Assembly (NCBI GenBank): GCA_009602725.1
Contig: WELB01000074.1
Coordinates: forward strand, 356,382 to 420,381
Length of the DNA stretch: 64,000 nt
Origin: Spirogloea muscicola
Taxonomy: Eukaryota > Streptophyta > Zygnematophyceae > Spirogloeales > Spirogloeaceae
Direction: 5' to 3'
Shown here: positions 36,815 to 49,012 of the stretch, piece by piece
Layout of the letters: each line of letters opens with the position of its first letter
Numbering within the stretch: the first letter of the stretch is position 1
The notes under the pieces: generated by a model
Databases searched by the model: none
What the model was told of the DNA's origin: nothing
The model's input: the letters and a program-made list of their open reading frames with translations, nothing else
Position numbers and translations under genes: made by a program

Positions 36815-38940
36815 TTACAGGCAGATTGAGCTATAGCCAATGCCGCCAAAGTAGAAGTAAGCCTCCCAGCCTCCACGATCGGCTCCAACCCAGATACTGT
36901 AGCAGTTGCTGTTGCTGGTGTATGAAGAGATGGCGTAGTCGAGGTTGTAGAGGTAGTTGTACTGGTTCACGAATTGGATGTTACGAACGTAGGCAGCGAA
37001 GGACCTGCCCTTGGCTGCGTACCAGCCGCTGCCCATGTACGTGTGCCTCCCGTATGGCTCGATGTTCACGATCTCGCCTCTCTACTGGACCACCTCTGCG
37101 TGGCTGTTGAGGCGGGTGAATATCCACCACGGCCAGTAGCCCACCCACTGACCCTGGTACTGGAGCCACCAGTGGCCAGAGTCGGGGTCATTGAAGACCA
37201 GGAGCGTGAACTCCGACTGCCTGCTCCCATACCAGGAGACAGGAGTCACCCTGCTGCCGAGGTAGACATTGCCATTCGTCTGCACGAAGCCGCTGCAGTC
37301 CAGTTGTAGCAACCGGTGCTCTTGTATGCATCCCTCTGCGACACGGGAGACGAGAGCCCCGAGTGAGTTCAGCTGCTGATGAGGTGAAGAATGCCATGGC
37401 AAGGCTGACCTTCTTACGGCCAGGCTGCTAGCGGATCAATGACAGCACTCACGTCCAGTAAATAAAGAGCCTGGACTGCCAGTCGCCATACTTGTTGGGG
37501 TACAGCTGCCAACCCGCCTCGATTGTGTTCAGGTCGCCGTTGCCATAGGACCCCGCCACCAGCCACAGCTGGAGAGGCTGAACTCGCTTGTAGACTCCAC
37601 ATAGGGGTTCCAGACATTGAACGTCGCCTTGGTGCCATAGATAAGCCCGCTATTTCCGCAGTACTCGGCGATTGCGTACTGCAAAAAATGACGAAGCATA
37701 CGGTCAGCTGCAGGCACGAGATGAAGAGGTACTTGGCAGCAATATCCGCAAGCTGTGCCACGATGTATGCCAGTCTCAATGTATGCTTGTTCATTCTCAG
37801 CTGGATCCTTGTTTCTGAGTAGACACAGCTGAGCAACCAGCGACTGACCTCGTGACCCGCATACAAAGGCTTCTGGATGGCTTGTAGTTGAGCCTCGTGG
37901 TGTTGCCGCTGCCTTTCATCATGCCTGCAGAGAGGGTCTCGTTCTCGAGCGCACCAGTGCTATTCATTTGGTTGTGCTGGCCCTTGTTTGGGTGATGGCC
38001 ACCACCATGAGCCTTGGGGTGCTTCTTGAAAAAGTCTGGCAATGAGCCAGCCCTTGCAACTTCGTCGTCTGCAACAAGGGAAGGCTATATCAATGCAACT
38101 GCAGGACTTTGAAATATGTCAGTCAAGCCAAGATTGTGAAGAGATGTAGACGCAGCTGATATAGTAAGGTGTCTTAGATTGGCCTCGCGGCTCCCGCAAG
38201 CCTTGCCAGGCACAGTGGTGAACAGAAGAGGAGGACTTAAGGGTGACACGGCGGCCGGGGATGGTGCCCTCTGGGCAGCTGCCCCAGGTCTGCTTGACTG
38301 AGACATGCGAGCCGTTGGCCTTGCCACCATTGGAGGCCTCAAAGGGAAGGAGGTTTCATCTGCGAGAAGCCGGCAGCCGAGACTCGTTCAGTCAAATGCT
38401 TGCGCTCCTGAGTAAGGCTTGCTGTCGCAGTTTGCAGCGAGGCTAGACTGCAGTCTCGCAGAATGAGCGTCGGCCAGTGAAGTACCTGGATCTTGTGATC
38501 CTTGAATGGTGTGTTGGTCCGCAATCTTGACGCAGTCGACAATATCTCCATCCTCCGTATGGATGGTCTTCTGAGCAGGCCGCTGGTGGCGGGCAACGTA
38601 CTTGGCAATGCGCGCTTGGTGGTTTGCATCTGGTGGAAGGATGGTTTGCAGCTTGTCAGAATCACACACACTCGACGTCCAGGTCGCGCAATGGAGACCT
38701 CTACATCAGCAGGTCGAGGTCGTTGTGTGTCGTAGAGCTTTGAGCACAAAAAAACGAGACAGGGGTCGACTAGAACGAAGGGGCCCGGGGCCCCGATTGT
38801 ACCTCCGGAAGGTGGAGGGCTGCTGAGCAGTCGCCTGCCCTGTTACGGCTGCCCTGCGGCGCTGAGGCCGGCGAAGAGGAGCTGGGCGAGGAGGAGGGGT
38901 AGGCGAGGCCGAGCGGGCGGCGGCCGCGGACGGGAGCCAT
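36815..38940 (-). pseudogene. Neprosin-domain gene E, decayed
   Basis: All six exons are recognisable (38940-38803 for exon 1, down to 36815 for the stop), but there are many lesions. There is a 1-nt loss in the signal peptide. Exon 2 has lost about 13 nt around QDAKF. Exon 4 has a 1-nt loss (GGATGG-TTGTAG). Exon 5 has a 1-nt loss before EFSLS/QLW sequence, and its donor region has lost one C. Exon 6 has a 1-nt loss in GCYN-LDC. A TGG-to-TAG nonsense change sits in the QWGGEIVN motif (about 37079-37081). RHTRTY is shortened to RHTY. Intact partner: F. A TATA-like box remains at 39169-39178. Confidence 0.9.
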
Positions 38941-39168
38941 GCTGAGAGCGAGGCGGCCGCTGGCTAGCTTCAAGTGGCCGCTTTGGTGGGCACTGGGGGC
39001 CCTGAGGCCAGCGGCAGCTTGCGAGCTCGGGGAGGCGCGCTGGGTGGGCGGTGGGGCGGGAAATGCCGGCAAGCGGGTAGAGGCGGGCGTGGACGGGGCG
39101 GGGGCGCCTGGCAGGGGGCCGTCGGGCCGTCAAGGCTGGGGGCGTAGGAGCAAGTGACGAGCCTCCTG

Positions 39169-39178
39169 CCTCTTATAG
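39169..39178 (-). promoter_or_regulatory. TATA-like box of pseudogene E
   Basis: CTATAAGAGG on the minus strand, about 230 bp upstream of the ATG; a hairpin repeat (39180-39238) begins right behind it. Confidence 0.5.
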
Positions 39179-39179
39179 G

Positions 39180-39930
39180 TTCATCCTTTTTTGGGCTGGC
39201 TTTTCCAGCCCCTATCCTCAATGGGCGAGCCCTTTCTTCTTACAGTGGGTGGGCCTGAAGTGCGGTGACCGGACGGCAGCGGCGCGTCGCTGCGGAGCGG
39301 GTCAACGGCAGGGGCAGCTTCAAGAAGCTGCCCACATTGTAGAAAATCCTCTTGAAGCTGCCCTTTTTGCTTCTTCGTACTTCCCCTAGCCCCTTCTCGT
39401 CCTCTGTTCATTCTTTTTTGGGCTGGCTTTTTCCAGCCCCTATCCTCAATGGGCGAGCCCTTTCCTTTTTGCGCCATCCGGCCCTTTTAGCGAGCCATTT
39501 CGTAATGACCTTGTCCAATCCTTTGGGCTGGCCTCTCACAGGCGCTGCTGTCAATCTGAAATGAGCTATCTCTTTCCATCTTTCGAACCTTGTCAACTCC
39601 TGGCTTTTCACAGCCCTTACCCCATTTGCTACTGAGAGGTCCATCCTCCACCCGTTCTGCCATAGCGCTTTAGGCCCCTCCGTCATGTGGCCCCTTCGAA
39701 CCTTTGTCAATTCTTTTCGGGCTGGCTTCTCACAGCCCTTGCCCCCATCGGTAGAGCAACTTCTTCTCTTTTCACAGCCCTTGCCCCCATTGAGAGAGTC
39801 TTCTTCTTTCCCCCACTTCTCGTTTCCACAGCATCGCCACCATTCGGTGGAAAGAGAAGTGGCACTCCCAATGGGGGCAAGGGCTGTGAAAAGCCAGCCC
39901 GAAAAGGAATCGGCAAAGGTTCGATGGGCC
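39180..39930. repeat. Cluster of hairpin repeats at the inner end of the left arm
   Basis: Copies at 39180-39238 and 39375-39470 (CCTATCCTCAATGGGCGAGCCC type, plus strand), at 39695-39765 and part of 39775-39800 (CTTCGAACC..CACAGCCCTTGCCCCCAT type, plus), and at 39850-39930 (minus). Such density at the palindrome junction is notable. Confidence 0.75.
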
Positions 39931-39949
39931 AGATGATGGAGGGGCCTAA

Positions 39950-40970
39950 GCAGCTACGAAGGGGCCTGAAGACGCGATGTCAGAACGAATGAGAAGCTGT
40001 CTTTCGTACCCCGGCGCGTCGATTAAGCGCTGCCCTGGCCAAAACGAGCAGCCGGGGTGAAGTGCACCCCAGCGCTCCACGCGGCGCGCTGCTGACAGGC
40101 CGTTGACCTCCCGTGCGCCGGCCGGCCCCCTCAGCCGCCAAGGACCTTGGCGTCAACGGCCAAAGGAGCACCTGTCACGTGTTGGCGCGTTGAAGCTTCT
40201 GCGGCAATTTCTACCGCATCCATCCCCCCGACGTTCACTCGTGAGCCGCCACGTGGTGCACAGGCAGCCCCCCCGGCTTGGTGAAAGCTTGGGCCGCCGG
40301 GGCGCGCGCCGGCCGCTGCGGCGCCCGGCTCGTGCGCTTGTCGCATCCGCCACCTTGACGAGGGAGCCCTCACTTTCCCCCTCCCGCTTGGGAGAGCGGC
40401 TTCTTCGTCTTCTCGAAGGCTTGGTTCCACGGCCACCGGGAGCAGCCGTCTACGGAAGCACCGCCTAGGTGCTCGGCCCACTCGGCCACGTGAGACAGCC
40501 TGACGTGCCTAATCCTGCTGTTGACCTGACACGGGACCAGCAGGTGTGCGTCTCGACGCACAATCTGGTCATCGGGCGGGCAATAGAGACACGACAAACT
40601 GGCTGCCTCGCGTTTAACGCCGTTTTCTCTGCGGATTCAACACTTCGTTCATCTAGCCATCTAGTAGCTAATCGCAACAGCGGTGCGACCTCCATTCTGG
40701 GCGGCACATTGGTGGAGGCTCGCTCTACAGCCAACGCTTCCAGCTTCAGTGCGGTGACTGCAAGCCAATCTTTACCAGAGAAGCTTCTCACCCCTAGACC
40801 TCAAAGCAAAGCACAGCAATCTTGAATTTCTTAGCTAATATCTTTTTGTAAAGGTAGAAGTAAGTTGATTCACAAAACCCACTACGACGACTTACAGATG
40901 TTTCTTTTATTTCTTAGAGCAGCTGAGAAGCTTTGAAGAGATTTGCGCGTTACAATCCTATAAATTGCAC
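39950..40970. repeat. G-box module and third copy of the unknown coding-like block
   Basis: CACGTG occurs at 40176, 40250 and 40487, in the same GC-rich context as the neprosin upstream modules, including GGCCGTTGACCTCC near 40099. The minus frame at 40465-40790 (MEVAPLLRLATRWLDERSV) is homologous to the 28.9-29.3 kb block. No neprosin exon is attached, so this is an orphan module in the palindrome spacer. Confidence 0.55.
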
Positions 40971-40987
40971 TTTCTTCAGGCGAACGT

Positions 40988-41332
40988 TTAGGCAGCTGCG
41001 TAGCTGCTTCGCTTGCTGGAGTATGCCGTCCGCACAAAATCACGCGTCAACTGCGCTTTGCTCAGAGATTGATGTAAGAGCGCGCCACCTGGGGCGATAG
41101 CATCCAGCATTCGCCCTTCGTCTGCACGAGCGTGCATACTGACGGAGGCTCTTTGGTCGTCAGGAGTCGTGCCACCTTCAGAGAGGCCGCGTGTAAGAAC
41201 GAGCAATTCGCCAAAGCTAAGATCGAGATCACCACCGGAGGACGGGGTACCAGGAACCAGGTGGGCAGCAATTAAACGGGCCGGAAGCCGACGTACTCCC
41301 AAGGGGCCTGAAGGTGGGGGGAGCTCGCCCAT
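40988..41332 (-). CDS. Short open frame of unknown function in the palindrome spacer
   Basis: 114 codons, with reasonable codon-like composition from about LPARLIAAHLVPG (41270) to the C-terminal KRSSYAAA. It has no recognisable domain, signal peptide or second copy in the window. It lies in unique sequence between the arms. It could be an exon of an unseen gene or chance. Confidence 0.25.
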   Translation of the reverse strand: MGELPPPSGPLGVRRLPARLIAAHLVPGTPSSGGDLDLSFGELLVLTRGLSEGGTTPDDQRASVSMHARADEGRMLDAIAPGGALLHQSLSKAQLTRDFVRTAYSSKRSSYAAA

Positions 41333-43000
41333 GCACTCATGCCTCTTCCAAGAAACTCCGGGGCTCCAGGTATCCCCCCACCTTCTGTTCTTCTTGTATA
41401 ACTTTGTACAATTCTGTGGGCTGGCCTCTCGTAGCCAGCCTACGTTAAGAGAGCTCTTTCATCTTCTTGATGTTGGCCGGGTTGGCCAGAATCTTTGACC
41501 TTATCTATGTCGGCCGGCCTGGGTGTCTAAGTCGGTATGATGATTCCATTTCGTAAGCGCTAAGGCAGCAGGTCGCATGTCCATCTTCCTGCTAAACAGC
41601 CGCAACCTTAGTAAAGCCTGAGTGCTTATCTAAGAATTACCTTTCCTACACCCGGGTTGGCATTCCGTATACTTCGATTGGAGAGCTTGAGTTCAGGGTG
41701 GATAAGTTGACCAGCAGCATTCTCCCTCCCAGCGCCCCGCCGCTTAGCCATTTCGTAGAATGTGATGTATTGCATACGTTATGTTCTGTATACGTCGACC
41801 GTGAAATCTCGACATGTGCTATATGTTCAAATTAATGTTTCACTGATGCTTACATGCTTACTGGCTTGCTCAGCGTAGCTTCATGCCTGTGTAACCTAAG
41901 ATGGTAGAAGGTGTACAACCAATTACATCTCCAATCTGTTTCCTAAGAGAGCGTGAGCTACACAATGAAAGCGAAATGCTTAATATTCTTGGATCTGTAC
42001 ACTGCGAGTTGGGATTTTTTGGGGTGACCTCGGGAAGCCTGCAAGGCCCCTCGAGGAGGTGCAACGTCCAGAGCGATGGAAGCGAGCAGGAGCCTCAAGC
42101 CCACAAGGACAACAGCAGAGCCATGTAGTGAGCCAAGGAGAATGCGGCAAACTATGGACCTGCTGGAAGAACCGATTTGCACGTCAACTCACCTGCAGTA
42201 GCTGAGACTTATATGATAGAACGGGTTAGCAAGGCTATGCACACTGTGCAGGAGGGCACCTCGACCGAAAGGGGCCGAGGGCGAGCTGTAATTGATCAAA
42301 CAATGGATAACCAGTAGCCATAGGAGGAGTAAGCCATAAGAGGGGGTCCGCTCTCTCAGGGGTGCTTAGTAGCCACCGCGGTAGAGCTAGTATTGTTGCC
42401 TCCTACACACGTGACCCGCCTCACTGCAGGCTTGTATGTACTCATGCCACAAAGGTAGAGGTGACGGAACAAACAACCCGGTAAGATTGTCTGTAAGAAT
42501 CGTCTTCAGAATCGTAAGCAGTATAAGCGCTAGTGCTGGTTTTGCGGATGATAAGTGGTATTCACAAGCATCCTTTTCTAGCTAGAACGCTCACTACCTT
42601 GACCCTCAGTGGTCATAGCAAGAACGAATAGTGCTAGCATACAGGATGGTCGGTGCTGGTTGCACCTGTCTCGAAGGTCAGCTTGGGCCGCCGTACAATG
42701 CGTGGTATAGTATATATTGATACCCTCCCGTAAGCATCAGCTTTTCGTTCGTCGGTAGTCAAGCGTGTGGCTCTTCATGAAAAGGACATGACGTCTGGGA
42801 ATATAGTGAGTCTGGGGAGAATGGTGAACGAAGGCAGAAGCTCATCCAAGGAGAACATTAGCCGTGTACTGTCCTCTTGAAATCACGACAGTAGACCGAG
42901 AGCAGGCAAGGGAGGGATGAGACAAGAAGGCCTTCCACTAGGAGGCGGCGGCTGTGGAAGGCCAGAAAGAAGAGCCATGGTCAATGTGGAGGCCCTGGAA
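41333..43000. other. Palindrome spacer, unique sequence
   Basis: The last tail/hairpin-like piece is at 41400-41460 (GGGCTGGCCTCTCGTAGCCAGCC). The remainder is moderately AT-rich, with no long open frame and no mirrored counterpart. I see no gene. Confidence 0.5.
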
Positions 43001-43223
43001 AAGGACAGACGCTCTTGCAAAATCAGGCGGCGGCTAGCGCAGGGACGGTTGTGCGTCTAGCAGGGTCGTCGGGTGGTGTTGGCCGCCACCATGGCCTGCG
43101 CGCCGCCCAGCACCGTTGGCGCCCATGGACTGCTCGGCGGTTGACGAGCCCGCGGGCCCCGTGGCGGCTCGTCGGGGTCTCCGGAGTCGACGTGGCTAAG
43201 GTCATCGAAGCTCAACGCGCCGC

Positions 43224-43350
43224 CACGTGGCCTTCGGCCTGCTCGGGGAGTTTTCAGCGCAGTGCCCGGCTGTGGCGGGCAGGCCGGGGAGAACGTGGCT
43301 CTCCCAAAGGGGGCGAGGGATGTGAACAGCCAGCCCGAAAGAGTGGATAA
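43224..43350 (+). promoter_or_regulatory. Upstream region of gene F: G-box and inverted hairpin repeat
   Basis: One CACGTG at 43224 (GCCGCCACGTGGCC) and a minus-oriented hairpin repeat (GGCTCTCCCAAAGGGGGCGAG .. ACAGCCAGCCC, about 43295-43345). Fewer boxes than for the other genes. Confidence 0.45.
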
Positions 43351-43480
43351 GGTCATCGACGGCTGGGTCTGGAGGGGGGGGCCCCGGGCAGCCTGCCGGG
43401 GGCGGCGACCAGGTCCGGGCAGCGGCGGGAAACGGATAAGCTTCGTTAGCGGGATGGGCTGAGTCCCCGTTGCCCCGCCT

Positions 43481-43490
43481 GTATAAGAGG
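43481..43490 (+). promoter_or_regulatory. TATA-like box of gene F
   Basis: GTATAAGAGG, 128 bp upstream of the ATG, closer than in the paralogues (about 230-260 bp). Confidence 0.6.
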
Positions 43491-43609
43491 CTGGCCGCCT
43501 GCATGGCCTGCACCTGCCCTTTCAGCCCCGCTCCCAGCCCTCCGCCTCCCCGCTTGGCGAGGCCAGCCCGCCTCGCCGGCCCTCGCGTGGCCCGTACCCT
43601 CCGTCCCCC

Positions 43610-45751
43610 ATGGCGCGCTTCGAGACAGCCGCTGCCGTCGCCTGCGCGCTTCTCCTGGCCCAGCTCCTCGTGGGCCCTCTCGCCGCCGCAGCGCAACCGC
43701 AGCAGGGCAGGCGGCTGCTCGCCAGCCCTCCCCCTTCCGAAGGTACCATTGACGGACTTTCTTCGCGTGGCCCCGGCTCTCTATTGGTCCCTGTGATACA
43801 CTCATTGCGACCAACCGATGTCAAGCTGATGAAGGTTTCTCAACCGCGCATTCCCGAAGTGAAAGCCGAATTTCTATATGACAAGCTTCGCATAGTCCCG
43901 TTTGCCCTGATGCAGATCACCAGGCACGCATTGCCAAGTACGTCGCCCGCCACCAGAGGCCTGCTCAGAAGACCATCCACACGGAGGATGGGGATATTGT
44001 TGATTGCGTCAAGATCGCGGATCAGCACACCATGCAGGATGCCAAGTTCAAGGACCACAAGATTCAGGTACTTCCGATACACCTTCTGGTAGGCCAAAGT
44101 CTGGCCTCGAGGCAGACTGTGCCGACCAAGGATCCCTAGGAAGTGCATGGTGGCGTGCAGCTGTCAGGACTGATCTTTCTCTCTCGGCTCCTGGCTTGTT
44201 GCAGATGAAGCCTCCTTCCCTCAAGGCCTCCGATAATGGCAAGGTCAACAGCTCGCATGTCCCAGTCACGCAGACCTGGGGCAGCTGTCCAGAGGGCACC
44301 ATCCCTGTTCGCCGCCTCACTCGTGAGCTCTCTCCTGCTATTCTCTTATAACGTTGGCTGGTAAGGCTTATGGGTTCTGCAAGGCATGTCACAAGTGTCT
44401 GACTTCAGCAGCTGCGGCTGTACCTCTCTTTAGATAGGTTTGCCTGATGTATATCAGGTCATGGATTCGCATTGACATCGCGTATCCTCATTGCAGACGA
44501 CGAAGTTGCGAGGGCTGGCTCGTTACCGGACTTCTTCAAGAAGCACCCCAAGGGTCATGGCGGTGGCCATCAGCCAAACAAAGGCCTTCAGGGAAAGAAC
44601 AGCACTGGTGCGCCTGGGAATGAGACCCTCACTGCAGGCATGATGAAAGGCACCGGCAACACCACGAAGCTTAACTACATGGCTATCCAAAAGCCTTCGT
44701 ATGCGGGCCACGAGGTCAGTATGACAATGTCAAACATGTCTCGGTTTTGTGAAGTAGTTGGGAGGAAATTGACGTGCATAGGGACGGCCCCAGATGTGGC
44801 ACTGCTTTATAGTTCCACGTAGTATTTGATTCATAAGCTCGTGCCAGCAGCTGACGCTGCTCTGAATCCTTCCTGCAGTATGCCATTGCCGAATACAGAG
44901 GAAACAGCGGGCTTATCTATGGCACCAAGGCGACATTCAACGTGTGGAATCCCTATGTGGAATTTGCAAGCGAGTTCAGCCTCTCCCAGCTGTGGCTGGT
45001 GGCGGGGTCCTACTATTATGGCGACCTGAACACGATCGAGGCGGGTTGGCAGCTGTACCCCAACAAGTACGGCGACTGGCAATCCAGGCTTTTCATTTAC
45101 TGGACGGTGAGTGCTGTCATTGGTCCGCTAGCAGCCTTGCTGTAAGATGGTCAGCCTTGCCATGGAACCCTTCACCTCATTAATAGCTGGACTCACCGCC
45201 GACTCTCGTCTCCCTGGTCGCAGAGGGATGCATACAAGAGCACCGGCTGCTACAACCTGGATTGCAGCGGCTTCGTGCAGACGAATGGCAATGTCTACCT
45301 CGGCGGCAGGGTGACTCCCGTCTCCTGGTATGGGAGCACGCAGTGGGAGTTCACCCTCCTGGTCTTCAAGGACCCCGGCTCTGGCCACTGGTGGCTGCAG
45401 TTCCAGGGTCAGTGGGTGGGCTACTGGCCGTGGTGGATCTTCACCCGCCTCAACAGCCACGCCGAGGTTGTCCAGTGGGGAGGCGAGATCGTAAACATCG
45501 AGCCCTACGGGAGGCACACTCGCACGTACATGGGCAGCGGCTGGTACGCGGCCAGGGGCTGGTCCTACGCTGCCTACATCCGTAACATCCAATTCGTGAA
45601 CCAGTACAACACCCTTTACAACCTCGACTACGCCATCTCTTCCTACACCAGCAATAGCAACTGCTACAGCATCTGGGTTGGAGCCAATCCTGGAGGCTGG
45701 GAGGCTTACTTCTACTTCGGTGGTATAGGCTATAGCTCCATCTGCCTGTAA
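43610..45751 (+). CDS. Neprosin-domain secreted protein, gene F (most divergent intact array copy)
   Basis: Exons 43610-43742, 43916-44067, 44205-44322, 44497-44714, 44879-45106 and 45224-45751 give 458 residues in phase. The signal peptide differs (ARFETAAAVACALLLAQLLV). The usual intron-1 acceptor CACCAG has become GCCCTG, so splicing must move 6 nt to GATGCAG, removing two residues while keeping frame (DHQARIAKY). The linker is shortened and less His-rich (GHGGGHQPNKGLQGKN). Exon 5 reads YAIAEYRGNSG and SYYYGDLN; exon 6 has AARGWSY and ends ICL. Both candidate catalytic glutamates remain. Mirror partner is pseudogene E, so F is the surviving member of the innermost pair. ATG choice: it opens the hydrophobic leader directly downstream of the TATA-like box. 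Confidence 0.88.
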
Positions 45752-47900
45752 GCGACATGGACTGCTGCTTGTGGGGCCAGAAGACGCAAACTGCCGAAGT
45801 TAGTCACTAAAAGTATGGCTTGATGAAAGCTGCGGCCATGGGCAGCTATTGCAGGCCCTGGCCCTCTCTTTCTTCAGGCAATGGAGCAGAGTTTGGACAA
45901 TTTTCAGAACCCGGATTTTGCTTTTCCTTGTCTTTGAGCTCCTCCATTCCTGAGGAGCCTTGGTTTTGAGACCAGAATAAAGTGCCTGTCTTGAAGGCGC
46001 TATTATTGATTTGACCGTACAAAAGCTTGATTTATCTTTTGCAATATCGGTGCTTTCAATCACACTTACTTTAGTGGTGTTGCGTTGTCAATGGCCATGT
46101 GCATCTCCTTAGCCCAATAGATGGTGCTCATCAACCAAGGTGTGATTGCAGCTGTTGGTGCAGTTAGCTATGCAGATATGCTGACGCGCTCGCTCATGTA
46201 ATCATATATACGTGACAATCCAGCTCAGTGACTCTGACCGGGCAACAGCGCAACATCCAAAATGGTCGTGATGGAGTTTATAGTCCTGTAAGACACTCGC
46301 AGCGACTGGGAAATCAATCTCCTTCGAAGCAACCGTTGTGAAGAGGGTATACGTCATAGGCACGACGCAGTAGTATATACTGCATCTGACCAAGAACCTC
46401 ACGCTTCACACGGTGTGGCTCCTCCCTGCAAGACCTTACAACTATTTGCACACCTACCTTAGTCTCGATTGACAGGCTGCATGGCCATTTGTTTTTCTTA
46501 TCAGGACTATGTTGAAGGTCAAGCGGGGGTGCATTCTGCTATCACAGGGGTATGCAGCTTGGCGTCCCTCCAGATAGAGATTTTGTATAGCTTGTTCTCG
46601 AAGATGTGGCACTGTTAAGTTCGTAGTGTTGAAGCGAAACGCTGCATCTTCTCAATGGCAAGTCACCTGCAACAGTGCTGTGTCTCATTACAGTAAATTT
46701 CCATAAGCGTAAATAGACTGCTGCACGTGTCTTCATGAGGATGTCGATGGTCCAGACCCTGAAGCTCAACAGATGCTGTTGTGTGCGACCTTCCTGAAGC
46801 TTAAAGGTGGCTCGACTGCTTGACTTGCTCCATGATTCATCTGGAAGCACGGAGGGTGAGCAATCAAGCATTGCCCTCTGCTGAACAATGTACACAGTGG
46901 AGGGCAAGGGGGAGGGGTTGAGACCCCTTACCTCTACTCATGCGAAACAAACTTGCCAGAGACACGCCGGCACGGCCTTTCTGCAATACCTGCACGTCAT
47001 CGCAATCTCCTCAAGCTCCTCTACGACTGTGAGATAGAGGGCGGGCATTGAACGCATCTTATGGTGTGTTTGCTCTCACGATTGACGTTGGCCAGGATAG
47101 ACATTGATGTAAACCTGAGCTTTCTGTACGCTCCACGACATCGTGGCAAGCCGGGCAGTTACATGAAGCGGGTGCCCCGTGGTGACTGTGCACACGGCCT
47201 GCTATGAGTTGATTCTGAAGCAAACTGTTGAGAGGCAAAGCCCCTCCCAGACGCTGCGCAGGTGGTCAAGGGCAATCTCATCTTCTTTTCTGCCGTGACG
47301 GTGGTACACGATGCTTGTTGGTGTGAGATGCTCGCCTCGGAAGAGGGCCTCGACTGAGCCCTTCACCCAATAGAAAATGTGGCACTAGAGCACCTTGCAG
47401 TGTAGTATTCCAGGGATCGGATTGAGGAAGTCTGCAGCGTGTAAGGTGCGGCAGCCTGTTGGCGGGGATCATCCCCCTGCCTGCGACGTGCAGCAGGCGC
47501 TCCAATCACCGTATGTTCTGTGAAATGTTGTTTCTTTCTGTGAGCACTCTCACATATCGACCTCTTGTATAAATCGGCACGCACTGTGCGTCAAACGAGG
47601 AGTGCTGACCAAGCAACCTCCAGTCATGCATCAAGGGCTCACGTTGTTGCACTAGCCGAGACGCTGAGCGACTTTCTTTCGTGAGCATCAGCTGCCCGCG
47701 AAAGGTCGATGGAGTCCTGTGGACCTGGTGGTGAGGGGTCACTGAGTTTCATCATGGGATGACAAGCTGTCGTCTGGGAAGCCCTACTTGCTGCTGCTTC
47801 TATGCTGCAGAGTTTCACTTCCGATGGGCAGGCCTCTCTGCTACCCGTCATATTTCTTTCTGAAACAGACGGTTTCCTTGGGATATTGTTCCACTTCACG
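45752..47900. other. Intergenic region between F and the G upstream repeats
   Basis: Inverted copy of 34.67-36.81 kb, including the ESTDIAKDKSSF string (minus, 45.8-46.06 kb). No gene is called. The clear similarity over the whole 2.1 kb of apparently non-coding DNA helps date the duplication as fairly recent. Confidence 0.6.
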
Positions 47901-47906
47901 CCTACG

Positions 47907-47908
<2 letters not shown>

Positions 47909-47942
<34 letters not shown>
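47909..47942. repeat. (GA)n microsatellite
   Basis: Short GA tract with GAGCGA interruptions to about 48060; mirror of the long (CT)n at 34.53-34.67 kb. Confidence 0.9.
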
Positions 47943-47950
<8 letters not shown>

Positions 47951-48233
47951 CAGAGCGAGCGAGAGAATGAGAGAGAGCGAGAGAGGAGAGGAGACAGTAA
48001 AAGCAAGCGAGCAAGACAGTGGATAAGGGAGGGAAGGAGAGAGAGAAAGCGAGTGAGCGAGTGCTTCCTTCTCCTTGGCGGGCCTGGAACGGTCGCCGGC
48101 TGGTATACAGGGCGCAGACAAACATTCGATGCGCGCCGTGAAAGCCATCCCGGGAGCCTGGTTGACCGTTGGCAGCTTGGGAAGCACGCTTGCGTTGGCC
48201 GCTACAACACCTGATACTGCCTCGACAGCCCTC

Positions 48234-48412
48234 CACGTGGCGCCATCCTGCGGCTCGAGACCGGGCTTCAATAACAGCACCGGGGCCAGGGCCGCCAGAA
48301 AGTGCCACGTGGTGGCAAATTTGACAGCGCCCGGCCGCCACATCCTGCGGCGCGGTCGCCGGCGGATGTCGGCCGGAGGGAGGTCAGCGGATCGACGAGC
48401 GAGTGCCACGTG
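48234..48412 (+). promoter_or_regulatory. Upstream G-box cluster of gene G
   Basis: CACGTG at 48234, 48306 and 48407. GGAGGTCAGCGGATC lies just upstream of the last, the mirror of the GCTGACC partner element. Confidence 0.5.
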
Positions 48413-48619
48413 GAGAGCGGCGAATGCCTCTCAGCCCCGGCTGCACGGACAGGCCGGGCAGCGCCAGACAAAACTCGCCGGCGCGGCGGGCAGCCTCTCG
48501 GACCTTGCCAACGCCCTGTCCTGAAAGTGTCCTTTTCTCGGGGCTGCCCGCTCCCGCCCCCGCCGTTGACCGGCTCCCACGGCAACGCGCCGGGCCCCCC
48601 AGCCGGACTACGCCGCCCA

Positions 48620-48710
48620 AGAGAAAGAAGAAAGGGCTCGCCCACTGAGGGTAGGGGCTGGGAAAAGCCAGCCCCAAAAAGGATGAACAAAGTACGAGAA
48701 GGGGCCCCCC
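48620..48710 (-). repeat. Hairpin repeat upstream of gene G
   Basis: GGGCTCGCCC, then GGGGCTGGGAAAAGCCAGCCC, then GACGAGAAGGGGCC-like end (here TACGAGAAGGGGCC). Confidence 0.75.
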
Positions 48711-48752
48711 CATCTAAGAGCCGCGTTCGGTCGTTCTTCCGTCCTGCCTTCC

Positions 48753-48761
48753 GATAAAAGG
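48753..48761 (+). promoter_or_regulatory. TATA-like box of gene G
   Basis: GATAAAAGG, a variant of CTATAAGAGG, 252-260 bp upstream of the ATG and followed by CAGGAGGCTCG as in the paralogues. Confidence 0.55.
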
Positions 48762-49012
48762 CAGGAGGCTCGTCACTTCGCCCCAAACCCCCAGCCCCAG
48801 CCCGGCGGCCACCTGCCTGGCCTCCCCCCCCTCCCTCCTCACCCCGGCCTCCCCGCGCACCCCGCCTGCCCGCCTGCCCGCCTGCTGGCCTTTCCCGCCA
48901 TACAGCCCACCCAGCGCCCCACCTCGAGCGCGCAAGCCGCCGCTGGCCACCGCCTCCACTGTGCCACCAAAGCGGCCTCTTGGAGCTGGCGAGCCCCCGC
49001 CTCGTCCCCGTC

